From Cryobacterium frigoriphilum (GTDB taxonomy: Bacteria > Actinomycetota > Actinomycetes > Actinomycetales > Microbacteriaceae), in the NCBI RefSeq assembly GCF_004403305.1, contig NZ_SOHE01000029.1:499-64498 (forward strand): 64,000 nucleotides of DNA, read 5' to 3'. The translations under genes and the position numbers were made by a program. This document shows positions 1 through 10,651 of the stretch, in pieces; within the stretch, counting starts at the first letter, position 1; each line of letters opens with the position of its first letter. The notes below the pieces were generated by a model. It was not told the DNA's origin and ran no database searches. It saw only the letters and a program-made list of their open reading frames with translations.

Positions 1-195
1 CCGGTGGGAGCACCTTGCTAGCCAGAGACACCTACGCGGGAAAGACCGAGTCGAGACACCGAGGCGCATTGGCAACGAGGCGCCGGTTAGCGGTTGAGCG
101 ACGAGCGGATGCCGCACCCTCCGAGCCACGGAGTCTCCGGCCGCCAGACCGCCCGGGGGCACAGCCCGGTGTGTCTCGCTCGGCCACGGCGGCGA

Positions 196-1497
196 CTACT
201 GCACGAAGACGCCGGCGAGGGTCTTCTTGCCGCGGCGCAGCACGGCCACTCCCCCGGGCAGCACCGACGCATCAATGGTCGCGTCTTCGCTGGTGACCTT
301 GGCGTTGTTCAGGTAGACGCCACCCTGCTTCACAGCGCGGCGGGCCTCCCCCAGACTCGTCGTGAGTCCGGTGTCCACGAGCAGCTGAATGATCGGAGCA
401 TGCGGTGCACTCGTTGTGTTAGGTAGTTCGCGCAGGGCCGCTTCGAGGGTTGACGGGTCGAGATCGGCCAGATCGCCCTGGCCGAAGAGGGCCTCGGCGG
501 CGTGGATCGCGGCATCCGTCGCCGGAATGCCATGTACGAGACTCGTGACCTCGTAGGCCAGAGTGCGCTGTGCTTCGCGGCGGAACGGCTCCGTCGCCAC
601 GAGCGCGGCGAGGCGCTCGATCTCGACGCGACCGAGAAAGGTGAAGACCTGCAGGCGAAAGATCACGTCGGCATCGTCGGTGTTGACCCAGAACTGGTAG
701 AACGCGTACGGGCTCGTGAGGTTCGGGTCGAGCCAGATCGCGTTGCCCTCGCTCTTGCCGAACTTGGTGCCGTCGCTGTTGGTGATGAGCGGCGTTCCGA
801 TGGCGTGCACGCTGTCACCTTCGGCACGACGGATGAGGTCGGTTCCGCTCGTCAGGTTGCCCCACTGGTCGCTGCCCCCCGTTTGCAGCACGCAGTTGTA
901 GGCGCGGTGCAGCTCGAGGTAGTCCAGTCCCTGCAGGATCTGGTAGCTGAACTCGGTGTAGCTGATGCCGGCGTCGGAGTTGAGGCGAGCGCTGACGGCA
1001 TCCTTCTTGAGCATGGTGCCGACGCGAAAGTACTTGCCGATGTCGCGCAGAAAGTCGATCGCACTCAGCGGCGCGGTCCAGTCCAGATTGTTCACCATGG
1101 TGACGGCGTTGTCACCCTCTGCGCTGAGAAAACGGGAAACCTGCGCCTGCAGGTAGCCGACCCATTCGGCAACCGTGTCGGCCGGGGTCAGCGTGCGCTC
1201 CGCGGTCGGCCGCGGGTCGCCGATCAGTCCGGTGGAACCACCGACGAGGCCGAGCGGATGGTGGCCTGCGAGCTGCAGGCGGCGCATCAGCAGAATCTGC
1301 ACGAGGTTGCCGAGGTGCAGGCTCGGTGCGGTCGGGTCGAAGCCGCAGTAGTAGGTGATCGGCGGGCCCGAGAGCAGATCCTTCAGCTCGGCTGCGTCGG
1401 TGGAGACGTGCACGAGGCCGCGCCAGGTGATTTCCTCCCAGACGCTGTCGAAGGAGGGATCATTGGACTGTTGGGCGAGGATCGCGGGATCTGACAC
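196..1497 (-). CDS. tyrS: Tyrosyl-tRNA synthetase
   Basis: Charges tRNA-Tyr with tyrosine in the cytoplasm (class I synthetase). The 433-residue length is normal for bacterial TyrS. The nucleotide-binding HIGH motif appears as HLGN at residues 61-64 and the KMSKS loop as KFGKS at 245-249. The tyrosine-pocket stretch TGGSDQWGN lies near 207. An S4-like RNA-binding domain occupies the last ~65 residues (ARRAVKQGGVYLNN). It reads off the minus strand as a single gene and stops at a TAG. The 195 bases between this stop and the window edge hold no convincing gene. Confidence 0.97.
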   Translation of the reverse strand: MSDPAILAQQSNDPSFDSVWEEITWRGLVHVSTDAAELKDLLSGPPITYYCGFDPTAPSLHLGNLVQILLMRRLQLAGHHPLGLVGGSTGLIGDPRPTAERTLTPADTVAEWVGYLQAQVSRFLSAEGDNAVTMVNNLDWTAPLSAIDFLRDIGKYFRVGTMLKKDAVSARLNSDAGISYTEFSYQILQGLDYLELHRAYNCVLQTGGSDQWGNLTSGTDLIRRAEGDSVHAIGTPLITNSDGTKFGKSEGNAIWLDPNLTSPYAFYQFWVNTDDADVIFRLQVFTFLGRVEIERLAALVATEPFRREAQRTLAYEVTSLVHGIPATDAAIHAAEALFGQGDLADLDPSTLEAALRELPNTTSAPHAPIIQLLVDTGLTTSLGEARRAVKQGGVYLNNAKVTSEDATIDASVLPGGVAVLRRGKKTLAGVFVQ

Positions 1498-1584
1498 CAG
1501 CCCAGATTACCAGCGCCGAAATGTCGGCCGGTGACCTGTCTGGGCTGCTGGGCGTGTTTTACTAAGCGTGTGGCCTCACTGCGG

Positions 1585-1635
1585 CTGAGTTTAGGCCTCA
1601 GACTTTACTTACAGCACTTTAGGTTAGAGACTTAC
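1585..1635 (+). promoter_or_regulatory. Repeat-rich leader of the SatD-like gene
   Basis: Just before the SatD-like start lie an inverted repeat CTGAG-N7-CTCAG (1585-1601), two TTTAGG boxes (1590-1595 and 1618-1623) and the related direct repeats ACTTTACTTAC (1602-1612) and ACTTAC (1630-1635). This AT-richer block stands out from the GC-rich surroundings. It looks like a cluster of operator half-sites, plausibly bound by the helix-turn-helix of the downstream protein. Binding is inferred. Confidence 0.4.
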
Positions 1636-1639
1636 TTTT

Positions 1640-2317
1640 ATGTTTGTGATTACCGCCGACCAGATCGACAGCCGTAACGATCGCGACCGCGCCGGCGAAA
1701 TGATCGCCCAGCTCACCGCCGACCTCGGGCACGCCTTTTCGCTGCCGGCCGACCAAACCTCCGGCGACGAAATTCAAATCCTGATGCCCACGGCCCGTGC
1801 CGCGCTGACCACGATTCTCGCCCTGCACCGGTCCGGCTTCTGGAGCATCGGGCTCGGAGTCGGATCGGTGCGCACCCCGCTTCCCGCCGCGACGCGCCAG
1901 GCCACGGGCGAAGCCTTCATCGCCGCCCGCACCGCCGTGACGCGGGCTAAGAAGACGGATGCCCGCTTCGCCCTGAGCCTGCGCACATCCGTTCCGGACG
2001 CGGTCGCCGCGACCGATACCGCACCCGACGCTGCGACCAGTAGCGCGCTGCTCAACGTCGTCGAGGTCGAAGCGCTCGTCGCGATGCTGCTGTTGCTGCG
2101 CCAGCGCCGCTCCGTCGAGGGCTGGGAAGCCACCGACCTGCTCGAACAGGGGCTGCCCCAGGTGGAGATCGCCGCAATTTTGGGCATCTCAACGGCCGCG
2201 GTCAGCCAGCGTGTGAAGAGTGCGCTCTGGAGGGTCGATGAAGCCGCCCGTCCGGCACTCGTTAGGCTGCTAGAGAATCTCGACCGCGCGACGAGCGAAA
2301 CGGACCCCGCTGAATGA
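1640..2317 (+). CDS. SatD-like protein with C-terminal helix-turn-helix
   Basis: 225 residues. The N-terminal half (MFVITADQIDSRN..., residues 1-110) resembles the SatD family, a conserved module of unknown biochemistry found beside small membrane proteins. The C-terminal part (about 140-210) holds a helix-turn-helix of sigma-region-4 type: GLPQVEIAAILGISTAAVSQR. The fusion suggests a DNA-binding regulator. Its stop overlaps the next start (ATGA), so it is translationally coupled to the membrane protein that follows. The SatD assignment is from motif memory; the HTH is clear. Confidence 0.7.
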   Translation: MFVITADQIDSRNDRDRAGEMIAQLTADLGHAFSLPADQTSGDEIQILMPTARAALTTILALHRSGFWSIGLGVGSVRTPLPAATRQATGEAFIAARTAVTRAKKTDARFALSLRTSVPDAVAATDTAPDAATSSALLNVVEVEALVAMLLLLRQRRSVEGWEATDLLEQGLPQVEIAAILGISTAAVSQRVKSALWRVDEAARPALVRLLENLDRATSETDPAE

Positions 2318-2940
2318 ACTTCTACTCACCCCTCGACTTTCTGGGCCTGCTCTACGTGCCCCTGCTGGTGCTCGTAACCATCGGTTCGCTCGTGTTCGCG
2401 GTGCTCGCCTTTCGCCTGCAGCGACAGTTGTTCGCCATCATCGCGGCCGGGGCACTCGCCGCTGCCCTGTTCATTGCCGCGATTCCGGCGCAGGGTGGCG
2501 TCGGCGGCGTCAGCGCCCTGCTGAGCCTGCTCACCGTTGCCCTCGCGGTGGTCGGCGGCGGCCCGATGGCCGTGCTCGCGCTCAACCTGGCCACGAAGAA
2601 CACGGTCGCGCCGGGGGCCCACGGTGGCATTCTGGTCGATTCCCCTCTCGTCGGCCCCGGCGCGTCGAACACCCGCGCGGTCGACGACAACGGCCAGCCG
2701 CTCACGCACGAAGTGCTGCGCGGCGGGCTGACCATCGGAATCCTCGAACGTTTCGCCGTCGCCGGCGCGATTCTCGCCGGCTTCCCGGAGGCAATCGCCG
2801 TCGTCGTGGCGATCAAGGGCGTGGGCCGTTTCACCGAACTGGCCGCGCCCGAGTCGCGCGAGCGTTTCATTATCGGCACTCTCGCAAGCCTCACCTGGGC
2901 CTGCGCCTGCGCGACGCTCGCCGTGATCGCCCGCGGCTGA
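2314..2940 (+). CDS. Polytopic membrane protein, partner of the SatD-like protein
   Basis: 208 residues with about five or six hydrophobic segments: 10-32, 38-55, 60-85, 88-105, a stretch near 150-175 and a final segment at 188-206. The cytoplasmic loop between segments carries a short polar stretch (VDDNGQPLTHEVLRGG). It starts inside the stop codon of the SatD-like gene, so the two form one operon. No catalytic motif is visible and I do not recognise a named transporter family. Membrane location is well supported; function is unknown. Confidence 0.7.
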   Translation: MNFYSPLDFLGLLYVPLLVLVTIGSLVFAVLAFRLQRQLFAIIAAGALAAALFIAAIPAQGGVGGVSALLSLLTVALAVVGGGPMAVLALNLATKNTVAPGAHGGILVDSPLVGPGASNTRAVDDNGQPLTHEVLRGGLTIGILERFAVAGAILAGFPEAIAVVVAIKGVGRFTELAAPESRERFIIGTLASLTWACACATLAVIARG

Positions 2941-2964
2941 GCCGGGGCCTGGCCGCGAGCACCG

Positions 2965-3795
2965 TCAGTCGAATCCGGTGCGCACTATCGCGGGTTCCCT
3001 CCTGCGTTCTTTCAGCAGGCTCGGAATCACGGCGAGGCCCGCGATAGTGATGACCGCGCCCATCAGCGTCGGAATCAGTGGGGTCGTCGTGGGCGTCGTC
3101 GTCGCAATGTCGAACACCGTGTGGAAGACCGCGACGACGACAATACTGCCGGAGCTTTTCAGGTACAGCCACGCGAACACCAGCGAGGCTACGAGAATGC
3201 TGACCGCGAAGCCGATGAATCCCGCTGCGGGCATCGACCGGTAGGTGGGCGTAATGCCGAACAGGGGCAGATGCCAAGCGGCCCACATCGCGCTCACGAG
3301 AAGTGCGGCGACCAAGGGAGAATGGCGCTGCTGCAGGCTCGGTTGGGCGAACCCGCGCCAGCCGATCTCCTCGCCAAACCCGTAGAACAGCAGGTTGGCG
3401 GCCCAAAACACGAGCAGTGGCAGGGCCGGGTACTCGATGCTCGCGCCGAATCGGCTCACGTCGGGCCACTCCCCGTCAACAACACGGGCGACCACGACCG
3501 CGACGCCAAACAGCACGAGCGGGCCGACCGCGGCGAGCAGTAGCCACCGGCCTCGACGGCGCACGGCCAGCATCCGCTGCTTCAGATCGGTGAGCCCGAC
3601 GCGACCGGCGACGACCGCCGTCACCAGAAGCGCGGCCGCCGCCGGGCCGAGTCCGCCGGCCAGGTGCAGATACGGTGACGCGGTCCATGCCACCCAGTCT
3701 TGACGGTCGGCGAGCAACGGCAGCCACAGTGCCCACGAGATCGCGTAGGCGAGCACGACAAAGGCAACGACGGGGTGCCGCAACGCGAGGACCAT
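2965..3795 (-). CDS. CPBP family intramembrane metalloprotease (CAAX protease type)
   Basis: 276 residues, about eight hydrophobic segments. The family glutamate motif EExxxR is present as GFGEEIGWRGF near residue 140, followed by the histidine motif WAAWHLPLF near 170 and a third conserved histidine (VAVFHTVFD) near 225. These residues form the metal site of Abi/CPBP proteases. A -10 box TAAGCT (3802-3807) lies six bases before the ATG, which suggests a leaderless mRNA. It converges on the SatD operon. Natural substrates are unknown for most of the family. A second CPBP gene lies at 4578. Confidence 0.88.
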   Translation of the reverse strand: MVLALRHPVVAFVVLAYAISWALWLPLLADRQDWVAWTASPYLHLAGGLGPAAAALLVTAVVAGRVGLTDLKQRMLAVRRRGRWLLLAAVGPLVLFGVAVVVARVVDGEWPDVSRFGASIEYPALPLLVFWAANLLFYGFGEEIGWRGFAQPSLQQRHSPLVAALLVSAMWAAWHLPLFGITPTYRSMPAAGFIGFAVSILVASLVFAWLYLKSSGSIVVVAVFHTVFDIATTTPTTTPLIPTLMGAVITIAGLAVIPSLLKERRREPAIVRTGFD

Positions 3796-3836
3796 GATCA
3801 GAGCTTAGGACTCACCTCAGACATCCGCCCCGGCCC

Positions 3837-4436
3837 CTACCGTGCGCGGTGTGGGGCCGCAGACTTGCGATACGTCGAGACGGATGCCTCCCCCGGCAGC
3901 CAGAACCGCCACGGAAACTCTGTTCCCCCGCCCGCCCCGCTCACTCCCGTGCGTGGTCCGGTGAGAAACGTCGCGGCACCGCCCGACAGCGTCAGCTCGA
4001 AAGGCTCGGCCGCGAGATCGGCACCACTGTCGAGCAGCGTGATGCCGAGGGCCTTTGTAAGTCTGGCCGGGCCCTGGGCGAGGTCTGAATCCTTGCGGGA
4101 GGTGGGACGGCGCATCCGTGCCACCGGCAGACCGTCGACGATTTCGCCGCCGCGCAGCAGCAGCGCGGATGCCTCCCCCTCCGGCCCGCAGACCACGTTG
4201 GCGCAGACGTGCATGCCGTAGCTGAAATAGGCGTAGACATGGCCGGCGGGGCCAAACATCGGCGCGGTGCGAGGGGTCAGCCCGCGAAAGGCGTGCGAGC
4301 CGGGGTCGACGGCTCCGAGGTAGGCCTCGACCTCGGTCACCCGCAGCGATACGCCCCCGCGGGTCAGCACCGCGCCCAGCAGCAGGGGCACCACCTCGAG
4401 GGCGGATCGCTGCAACAGCGTGCGGTCAAAGCTCAT
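3837..4436 (-). CDS. DNA-3-methyladenine glycosylase (AAG/MPG type)
   Basis: Base-excision repair enzyme that removes alkylated purines. 199 residues from the chosen ATG. The family core is present: VTEVEAYLGAVDPGSHAFRG near 35-53 contains the catalytic glutamate, followed by GHVYAYFSYGMHVCANVV and LLRGGEIV. The ATG at 4436 begins MSFDRTLL and has AGGAGA 15 bases upstream. A longer frame reaches 4493 but would add a QAV triplet repeat encoded by a 9-bp tandem repeat, which is unlike the family. It is divergent from the next CPBP gene. Confidence 0.9.
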   Translation of the reverse strand: MSFDRTLLQRSALEVVPLLLGAVLTRGGVSLRVTEVEAYLGAVDPGSHAFRGLTPRTAPMFGPAGHVYAYFSYGMHVCANVVCGPEGEASALLLRGGEIVDGLPVARMRRPTSRKDSDLAQGPARLTKALGITLLDSGADLAAEPFELTLSGGAATFLTGPRTGVSGAGGGTEFPWRFWLPGEASVSTYRKSAAPHRAR

Positions 4437-4461
4437 CGAACGTTCACAATTCTCCTGGGTA

Positions 4462-4488
4462 ACGGCCTGGACGGCCTGGACGGCCTGG
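4462..4488. repeat. Three tandem 9-bp units ACGGCCTGG
   Basis: Three exact copies of ACGGCCTGG sit in the intergenic space between the divergent glycosylase and CPBP genes, in or near their promoters. Such a tract can vary in copy number by slippage and so alter promoter spacing; that effect is inference only. Confidence 0.85.
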
Positions 4489-4577
4489 ATCACGGTCTGA
4501 CTGTGCGCCGCACGGTGACTTTCGGCACTATCCGCCCCGTCTCAATGCGAGTTACGTGCAGAGCAGAAAGAGGCACC

Positions 4578-6774
<2,197 letters not shown>

Positions 6775-7974
6775 CTACTTCGCGGCGGCGTCGCGGCGCG
6801 CGGCAACCTTGCTCGGCAGCGACCACAGCTCGATGAATCCCTTGGCCATGGTCTGGTCGAAGGAGTCGCCGGTGTCGTAGGTGGCGAGGTTGAAGTCATA
6901 CAGGCTCGTGGTGCTGGAGCGCCCGGTGACGACGGCGCTGCCGGCGTGCATCTTGAGACGGATGTCGCCGGTCACGTACTTCTGGGTGTCCTCGATGAAC
7001 ACGTCGAGGCTCTTCTTGAGCCCCGAGAACCAGAGTCCGTCGTAGACGAGCTCGGCCCACTTACTCTCGACGCCGCGCTTGTAGCGGGCGACGTCGCGCT
7101 CGAGGGTCATGTTCTCGAGCTCTTCGTGGGCGGCGATGAGGGCCATTCCGGCGGGGGCTTCGTAGATCTCACGGCTCTTGATGCCCACGAGGCGGTCTTC
7201 GACGATGTCGATGCGGCCCACTCCCTGATCGCCGGCGAGGCGGTTCATGAGCTGGATGACCTGCAGCGGAGTGACCTTTTTGCCGTCAATGGCGACGGGC
7301 ACGCCCTGCTCGAAGCTGATGACGACCTCGGTGGGCGCACGGGTGACCGACGGGTCCTGCGTGTAGGTGTACAGATCTTCGATCGGAGCGTTCCACGGGT
7401 CCTCGAGGAACCCGGTCTCGACGGCGCGACCCCAGACGTTCTGGTCGATCGAGTACGGGCTCTTCTTCGACTGCGCGATGGGCAGGTTGTGCGTCGCGGC
7501 GTACTCGATGGCCTTGTCGCGGGTGAGTTCGAAGTCGCGCACCGGGGCGAGCGAGGTCAGCTCGGGGGCGAGGGCGGCGACGGCGGATTCGAACCGAACC
7601 TGGTCGTTGCCCTTGCCGGTGCAGCCGTGCGCGACGCTGTCGGCGCCGAGCTCGATGGCCGTGGACGCGAGGTACTTCGCGATGAGCGGGCGGCTGATCG
7701 CCGAGACCAGCGGATAACGCTTCTGGTACAGCGCGTTGGCCTTGAGCGTGGGAACGATGTAGTCGTTCGCGAACTCGTCTTTGGCGTCGATGACGATGGA
7801 TTCGACCGCTCCGCAGTCCAGGGCTCGCTGGCGGATGACGTCCATGTCTTCGCCCTCCTGTCCAACGTCGACAGCCAGAGCTACGACCTCTTTACCGGTT
7901 GCATCCTTCAGCCAGCCGATGCCGACCGAGGTATCCAGACCACCCGAGTATGCGAGTACAACACGTTCCGCCAT
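6775..7974 (-). CDS. argG: Argininosuccinate synthase
   Basis: Joins citrulline and aspartate using ATP. 399 residues. The ATP-pyrophosphatase P-loop AYSGGLDTS is at 8-16, and [10 protein letters not shown] near 115 is the citrulline/aspartate-binding block. The ATG follows AGGGAG with a good spacer. argG and argH are separated from the rest of the arginine cluster by the 4.6-kb lipoprotein/PKD insertion, so this gene now depends on a promoter inside the 7975-8066 stretch. Confidence 0.97.
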   Translation of the reverse strand: MAERVVLAYSGGLDTSVGIGWLKDATGKEVVALAVDVGQEGEDMDVIRQRALDCGAVESIVIDAKDEFANDYIVPTLKANALYQKRYPLVSAISRPLIAKYLASTAIELGADSVAHGCTGKGNDQVRFESAVAALAPELTSLAPVRDFELTRDKAIEYAATHNLPIAQSKKSPYSIDQNVWGRAVETGFLEDPWNAPIEDLYTYTQDPSVTRAPTEVVISFEQGVPVAIDGKKVTPLQVIQLMNRLAGDQGVGRIDIVEDRLVGIKSREIYEAPAGMALIAAHEELENMTLERDVARYKRGVESKWAELVYDGLWFSGLKKSLDVFIEDTQKYVTGDIRLKMHAGSAVVTGRSSTTSLYDFNLATYDTGDSFDQTMAKGFIELWSLPSKVAARRDAAAK

Positions 7975-8066
7975 GGTTCTCCCTAAATCTTGATCTCTAC
8001 GAGTTTACGGGGTTGCCAGAGCGGCCCGGTTCGCGGGGGCCGCGCTCGGTGTGGGGCACGCGTCCT

Positions 8067-8146
8067 CGCAAGTGAGCAGTTCTTGCGGTTGCCGACGGTT
8101 GCCGACGGTTGCCGGCCTCGGGAACCGCAAAAAGTGGTCACTCGCG
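8067..8146. repeat. Dispersed palindrome, family A, copy 1
   Basis: Imperfect inverted repeat whose ends read CGCAAGTGAGCAGTT and GTGGTCACTCGCG. An inner second pair TTGCGGTT / AACCGCAA lies inside it, and the loop holds a tandem GGTTGCCGACG. It sits between argG and the first lipoprotein gene, about 30 bases before a conserved promoter block. Copies 2 and 3 are at 10518 and 12152. Confidence 0.85.
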
Positions 8147-8175
8147 AAACAGAATCCACGGGTCTGAAAACTCGG

Positions 8176-8222
8176 CCTGTGGATAACTCCCACGGCACCC
8201 TGCTGTGTCCTACGGTGACCGC
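8176..8222 (+). promoter_or_regulatory. Conserved promoter of lipoprotein cassette, copy 1
   Basis: Shared layout in front of all three lipoprotein genes: CCTGTGG..AACTCCCAC, exactly 17 variable bases, TACGGT, GACCGC, then ATG. TACGGT is a good actinobacterial -10 and the six-base gap predicts a leaderless transcript. This copy also contains TGTGGATAA, a perfect match to the DnaA-box consensus read on the other strand. Confidence 0.75.
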
Positions 8223-8852
8223 ATGCGAACATACTCATTGCACAAACGGGCGAATCATCGCGTTCCTGTTCTCGCTCTTGGCCTGTGCCTGGGGTTGGGT
8301 CTCAGCGGATGCGCCACCACACTCGAGTCCGCTGTGTCCGTACCTCCCCCGCCCAGACCGGTGGCCTCACCGTCGACTACCCCGACCGTTGCCCCCGTCT
8401 TCACCTCCAACAACTCCGCGGTTGCCGCCGCGACCTCGGCATTCGACGCCTACCTACGGCAAATCGACGCGATCTTCTCGGCGGTCGCTGCCGACCCTGA
8501 GCTGATGCGATCGGTTGCCTCCACGACGTTCGCTGAGGAAATCATTGTCTTTGCGAACCGCGCTCGGGAATACGGCATCCACAGTGAAGGGCACGAAACC
8601 TTCGACGGAGTCAGCGTGGTCGGTATCGATGAGATCGCGGAGGGCGGAGTAGGCGTCCTCGTCGTCGACCTCTGCCTCGATCGGTCGACGTCGATATTTG
8701 TGGACGCAACGGGAGCCGTGCTAGAGGGACCCGTCGATGATCCGACGCGAAAGAACTACGTCGTGAGTTTCGATTGGAAGGACCCCACCAATCCGGGCAG
8801 TGTGATCGTTGGATCCCAAACGCCGCTGCCAGGCGGAACCGCGTGTGGGTAG
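8223..8852 (+). CDS. Secreted lipoprotein, first of the cassette
   Basis: 209 residues. A lipoprotein signal peptide is clear: basic start, hydrophobic run ALGLCLGLGLSGCA with the lipobox cysteine near 28. A Pro/Ser/Thr-rich linker follows, then a globular domain beginning FTSNNSAVAAATSAFDAYL. The start is chosen at the leaderless ATG rather than an upstream GTG because the promoter block ends exactly there. The domain is homologous, but diverged, to the two lipoproteins downstream. It resembles NTF2-like folds in length and pattern, which is a guess. Function unknown. Confidence 0.82.
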   Translation: MRTYSLHKRANHRVPVLALGLCLGLGLSGCATTLESAVSVPPPPRPVASPSTTPTVAPVFTSNNSAVAAATSAFDAYLRQIDAIFSAVAADPELMRSVASTTFAEEIIVFANRAREYGIHSEGHETFDGVSVVGIDEIAEGGVGVLVVDLCLDRSTSIFVDATGAVLEGPVDDPTRKNYVVSFDWKDPTNPGSVIVGSQTPLPGGTACG

Positions 8853-8887
8853 CGAGGTGCTGGTGTTGGCATCCCCGATAAATCCGG

Positions 8888-8934
8888 CCTGTGAAGAACT
8901 CCCACGAAGGGCATCCGTGGCCTACGGTGACCGC
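8888..8934 (+). promoter_or_regulatory. Conserved promoter of lipoprotein cassette, copy 2
   Basis: Same layout as at 8176: CCTGTG..AACTCCCAC, 17 bases, TACGGT (8923-8928), six bases, ATG. The DnaA-box-like part has decayed to TGTGAAGAA. It lies in the 82-base gap between the first and second lipoprotein genes, so each has its own promoter. Confidence 0.7.
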
Positions 8935-9522
8935 ATGCGACCACATTCCCGCAATTTTGTCCCGAAACTCGTCATGCTTGCCGCCGCGTTCGCTTGGGGG
9001 GTGAGCGGATGCGCTGCCGCCCCCGAGCCCACTCCCCCGTCATCGGCGCCGGCCCCGACCACGACAGTTGCTCCCGTGTTTGCCTCGAATGAAGAGGCCC
9101 TGGCTGCCGCGACTGAGGCGTATGCCGCCTACGAAGAAATATTCACAATTGTTGCCGCCGAAGGTGGCATCAACCCAGAGCGAATGAAACCAGTCACGTC
9201 CGGGATCTATGAAAAGGGTCTGCTGCAGGAGATGGAGGACATCCGCGCCAAGGGACTGCGAGCAATCGGCGAAGCAACATTCGACGGGGTAAGGCTTCAG
9301 CGCGTGGACGAAATGGCGCCGGGCGGCGTGGGCGTGGTTGTTGTCTATCTCTGCTCGGATGTATCCCAAGTCGACGTCCTGGATGCAAATAGCGTGTCGC
9401 AGGTCGCCCCCGCCCGAAACCCTCGAACCGCGCTGGAAGTTGGATTCAATTGGGAGCCCGGAGCCGACGGTGTGATCACGGTGGGATCTCGCACGGTCTG
9501 GAATGGTGGCGGAGTTTGCTAG
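8935..9522 (+). CDS. Secreted lipoprotein, second of the cassette
   Basis: 195 residues with a lipoprotein signal (lipobox VSGCA, cysteine near 25), a proline/threonine linker, then a domain starting FASNEEALAAATEAYAAYEE. Two cysteines, in LCSDVSQVDVLDA and the final GGGVC, could form a disulfide outside the cell. It is closely related to the protein at 10652 along its whole length. The gene runs directly into the PKD-protein gene, so the two are probably made together. Confidence 0.82.
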   Translation: MRPHSRNFVPKLVMLAAAFAWGVSGCAAAPEPTPPSSAPAPTTTVAPVFASNEEALAAATEAYAAYEEIFTIVAAEGGINPERMKPVTSGIYEKGLLQEMEDIRAKGLRAIGEATFDGVRLQRVDEMAPGGVGVVVVYLCSDVSQVDVLDANSVSQVAPARNPRTALEVGFNWEPGADGVITVGSRTVWNGGGVC

Positions 9523-9539
9523 GTCGAAATGTTTCGTTG

Positions 9540-10457
9540 GTGACTACCTTGAGTGTGGTGCTCTTCGCGGGGACGAGTCTATCTGCTGCCTCGGCTCGGG
9601 GAAGCGATCCTGAACCCTCGCTCACAGCGTCGACCACCCCCGATGCCGCCCAGCTCTACGGCTTCATTGAACGAAAACAGGACGACGCTGCCGGCACGAC
9701 CGGCACGACCGGCGCAGAAGAGAAGAAGGCAAACCTCGCCAAGAAGCTGCTCGCCTACGGTCCCGACCAATGGATCAATACTGAGGACCTCACTGTTCCA
9801 TTGGCCAAACGCGCCACCAAGAGCAAGAAACCCGGCCCCGGACTGGTCGAAATCCGAGTGGATGCCTTCGTCCTGGCCTGCATGGCCGGCGACCCCTGCG
9901 ACCCGAACCGCCCCGCAGCCGTCGTGGTGACCCCGGCGACCCCGGCCCTGCGCATCAGCGACCTCGCGACCTTCACCCCGGACGCCCCCACCCAGCAAAT
10001 GCAACCCAACGGCTGGATGGTCAAAGGACTCTCGACGAACTTCGTGGCCCGAGCAGCCGTTCACGAACAGACCGGCGAACTGCTCGGCCAACCCGCTGAC
10101 GTACGTTTCACCCCGATCAGCTACAGCTGGGACTACGGCGACGGCACCACCGGCACCTCAACGAACGGCGGCGCCACCTGGCAATGGTTGAACCTGCCCG
10201 AGTTCTCCGAGACAGACACCAGCCACACCTACGAGAGCACCGGCGAATACACAATCACCCCGAGCGTCACTTACCGCGCCGAATACCGCTACGCCGGCTC
10301 CGACTGGCTCCCCGTCGACGGAACCATCAGCATCACCGGCCCGCCGAACACCGCGACCGCATGGATCGTGCGCACCGCCCTCGTCGCCCAGAACTGCATC
10401 GACGACCCCCAAGGCATCGGCTGCCACACGGACCGCGACCCCACCCCCAACCAGTAA
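9540..10457 (+). CDS. Secreted PKD-domain protein, copy 1
   Basis: About 305 residues from the GTG at 9540; the TTG at 9537 is equally possible, so the exact start is uncertain. A hydrophobic export signal (TTLSVVLFAGTSLSAASA) is followed by a region with a cysteine pair (LACMAGDPCDPNRP). Next comes a PKD-type Ig-like fold (YSWDYGDGTTGTST ... SHTYESTGEYTITPSVTY) and a cysteine-containing tail (NCIDDPQGIGC). PKD folds mediate extracellular binding. Proteins of this layout are familiar from Microbacteriaceae but have no assigned role. It follows the lipoprotein by 17 bases. Confidence 0.75.
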   Translation: MTTLSVVLFAGTSLSAASARGSDPEPSLTASTTPDAAQLYGFIERKQDDAAGTTGTTGAEEKKANLAKKLLAYGPDQWINTEDLTVPLAKRATKSKKPGPGLVEIRVDAFVLACMAGDPCDPNRPAAVVVTPATPALRISDLATFTPDAPTQQMQPNGWMVKGLSTNFVARAAVHEQTGELLGQPADVRFTPISYSWDYGDGTTGTSTNGGATWQWLNLPEFSETDTSHTYESTGEYTITPSVTYRAEYRYAGSDWLPVDGTISITGPPNTATAWIVRTALVAQNCIDDPQGIGCHTDRDPTPNQ

Positions 10458-10488
10458 GCCGTGAGCCGTGAGCACTGAGCCGTGAGCA
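10456..10488. repeat. Tandem GCCGTGAG-type microrepeat after PKD copy 1
   Basis: Imperfect copies of GCCGTGAG (with GCACTGAG) begin at the TAA stop of the PKD gene and continue for about 33 bases. The units carry TGA in successive registers. A similar 8-bp tract follows the gene ending at 39290. Confidence 0.7.
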
Positions 10489-10517
10489 GCACGCCCGGAG
10501 CCAGGCCGGCAGCTTCT

Positions 10518-10576
10518 CGCGAGTGAGCAGTTCTGCTCCAGAACGCCGCGGGAAGCGCCAAAACTGCTCACTCGCG
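10518..10576. repeat. Dispersed palindrome, family A, copy 2
   Basis: Perfect 15-bp arms, CGCGAGTGAGCAGTT at 10518-10532 and its complement at 10562-10576, around a 29-base loop. It separates the two lipoprotein/PKD cassettes and stands ~30 bases before the promoter of the second, the same arrangement as copy 1. Confidence 0.92.
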
Positions 10577-10604
10577 GAACAAAACACCGGTGCGCGAAAT
10601 TGAG

Positions 10605-10651
10605 CCTGTGGAAAACTCCCACTGCGGGCGCCGGTGCCCTACGGTGACCGC
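10605..10651 (+). promoter_or_regulatory. Conserved promoter of lipoprotein cassette, copy 3
   Basis: CCTGTGG..AACTCCCAC, 17 bases, TACGGT (10640-10645), GACCGC, ATG. It contains TGTGGAAAA, a one-mismatch DnaA-box-like 9-mer. The near identity with the blocks at 8176 and 8888 shows that the promoter was copied together with the gene. Confidence 0.75.

Noticed and set aside
1-195. Possible rRNA leader or small gene downstream of tyrS (repeated GAGACACC).
   Set aside because: Some relatives have rRNA near tyrS, but no 16S sequence is present and the short open frames here are arginine-rich without family features.
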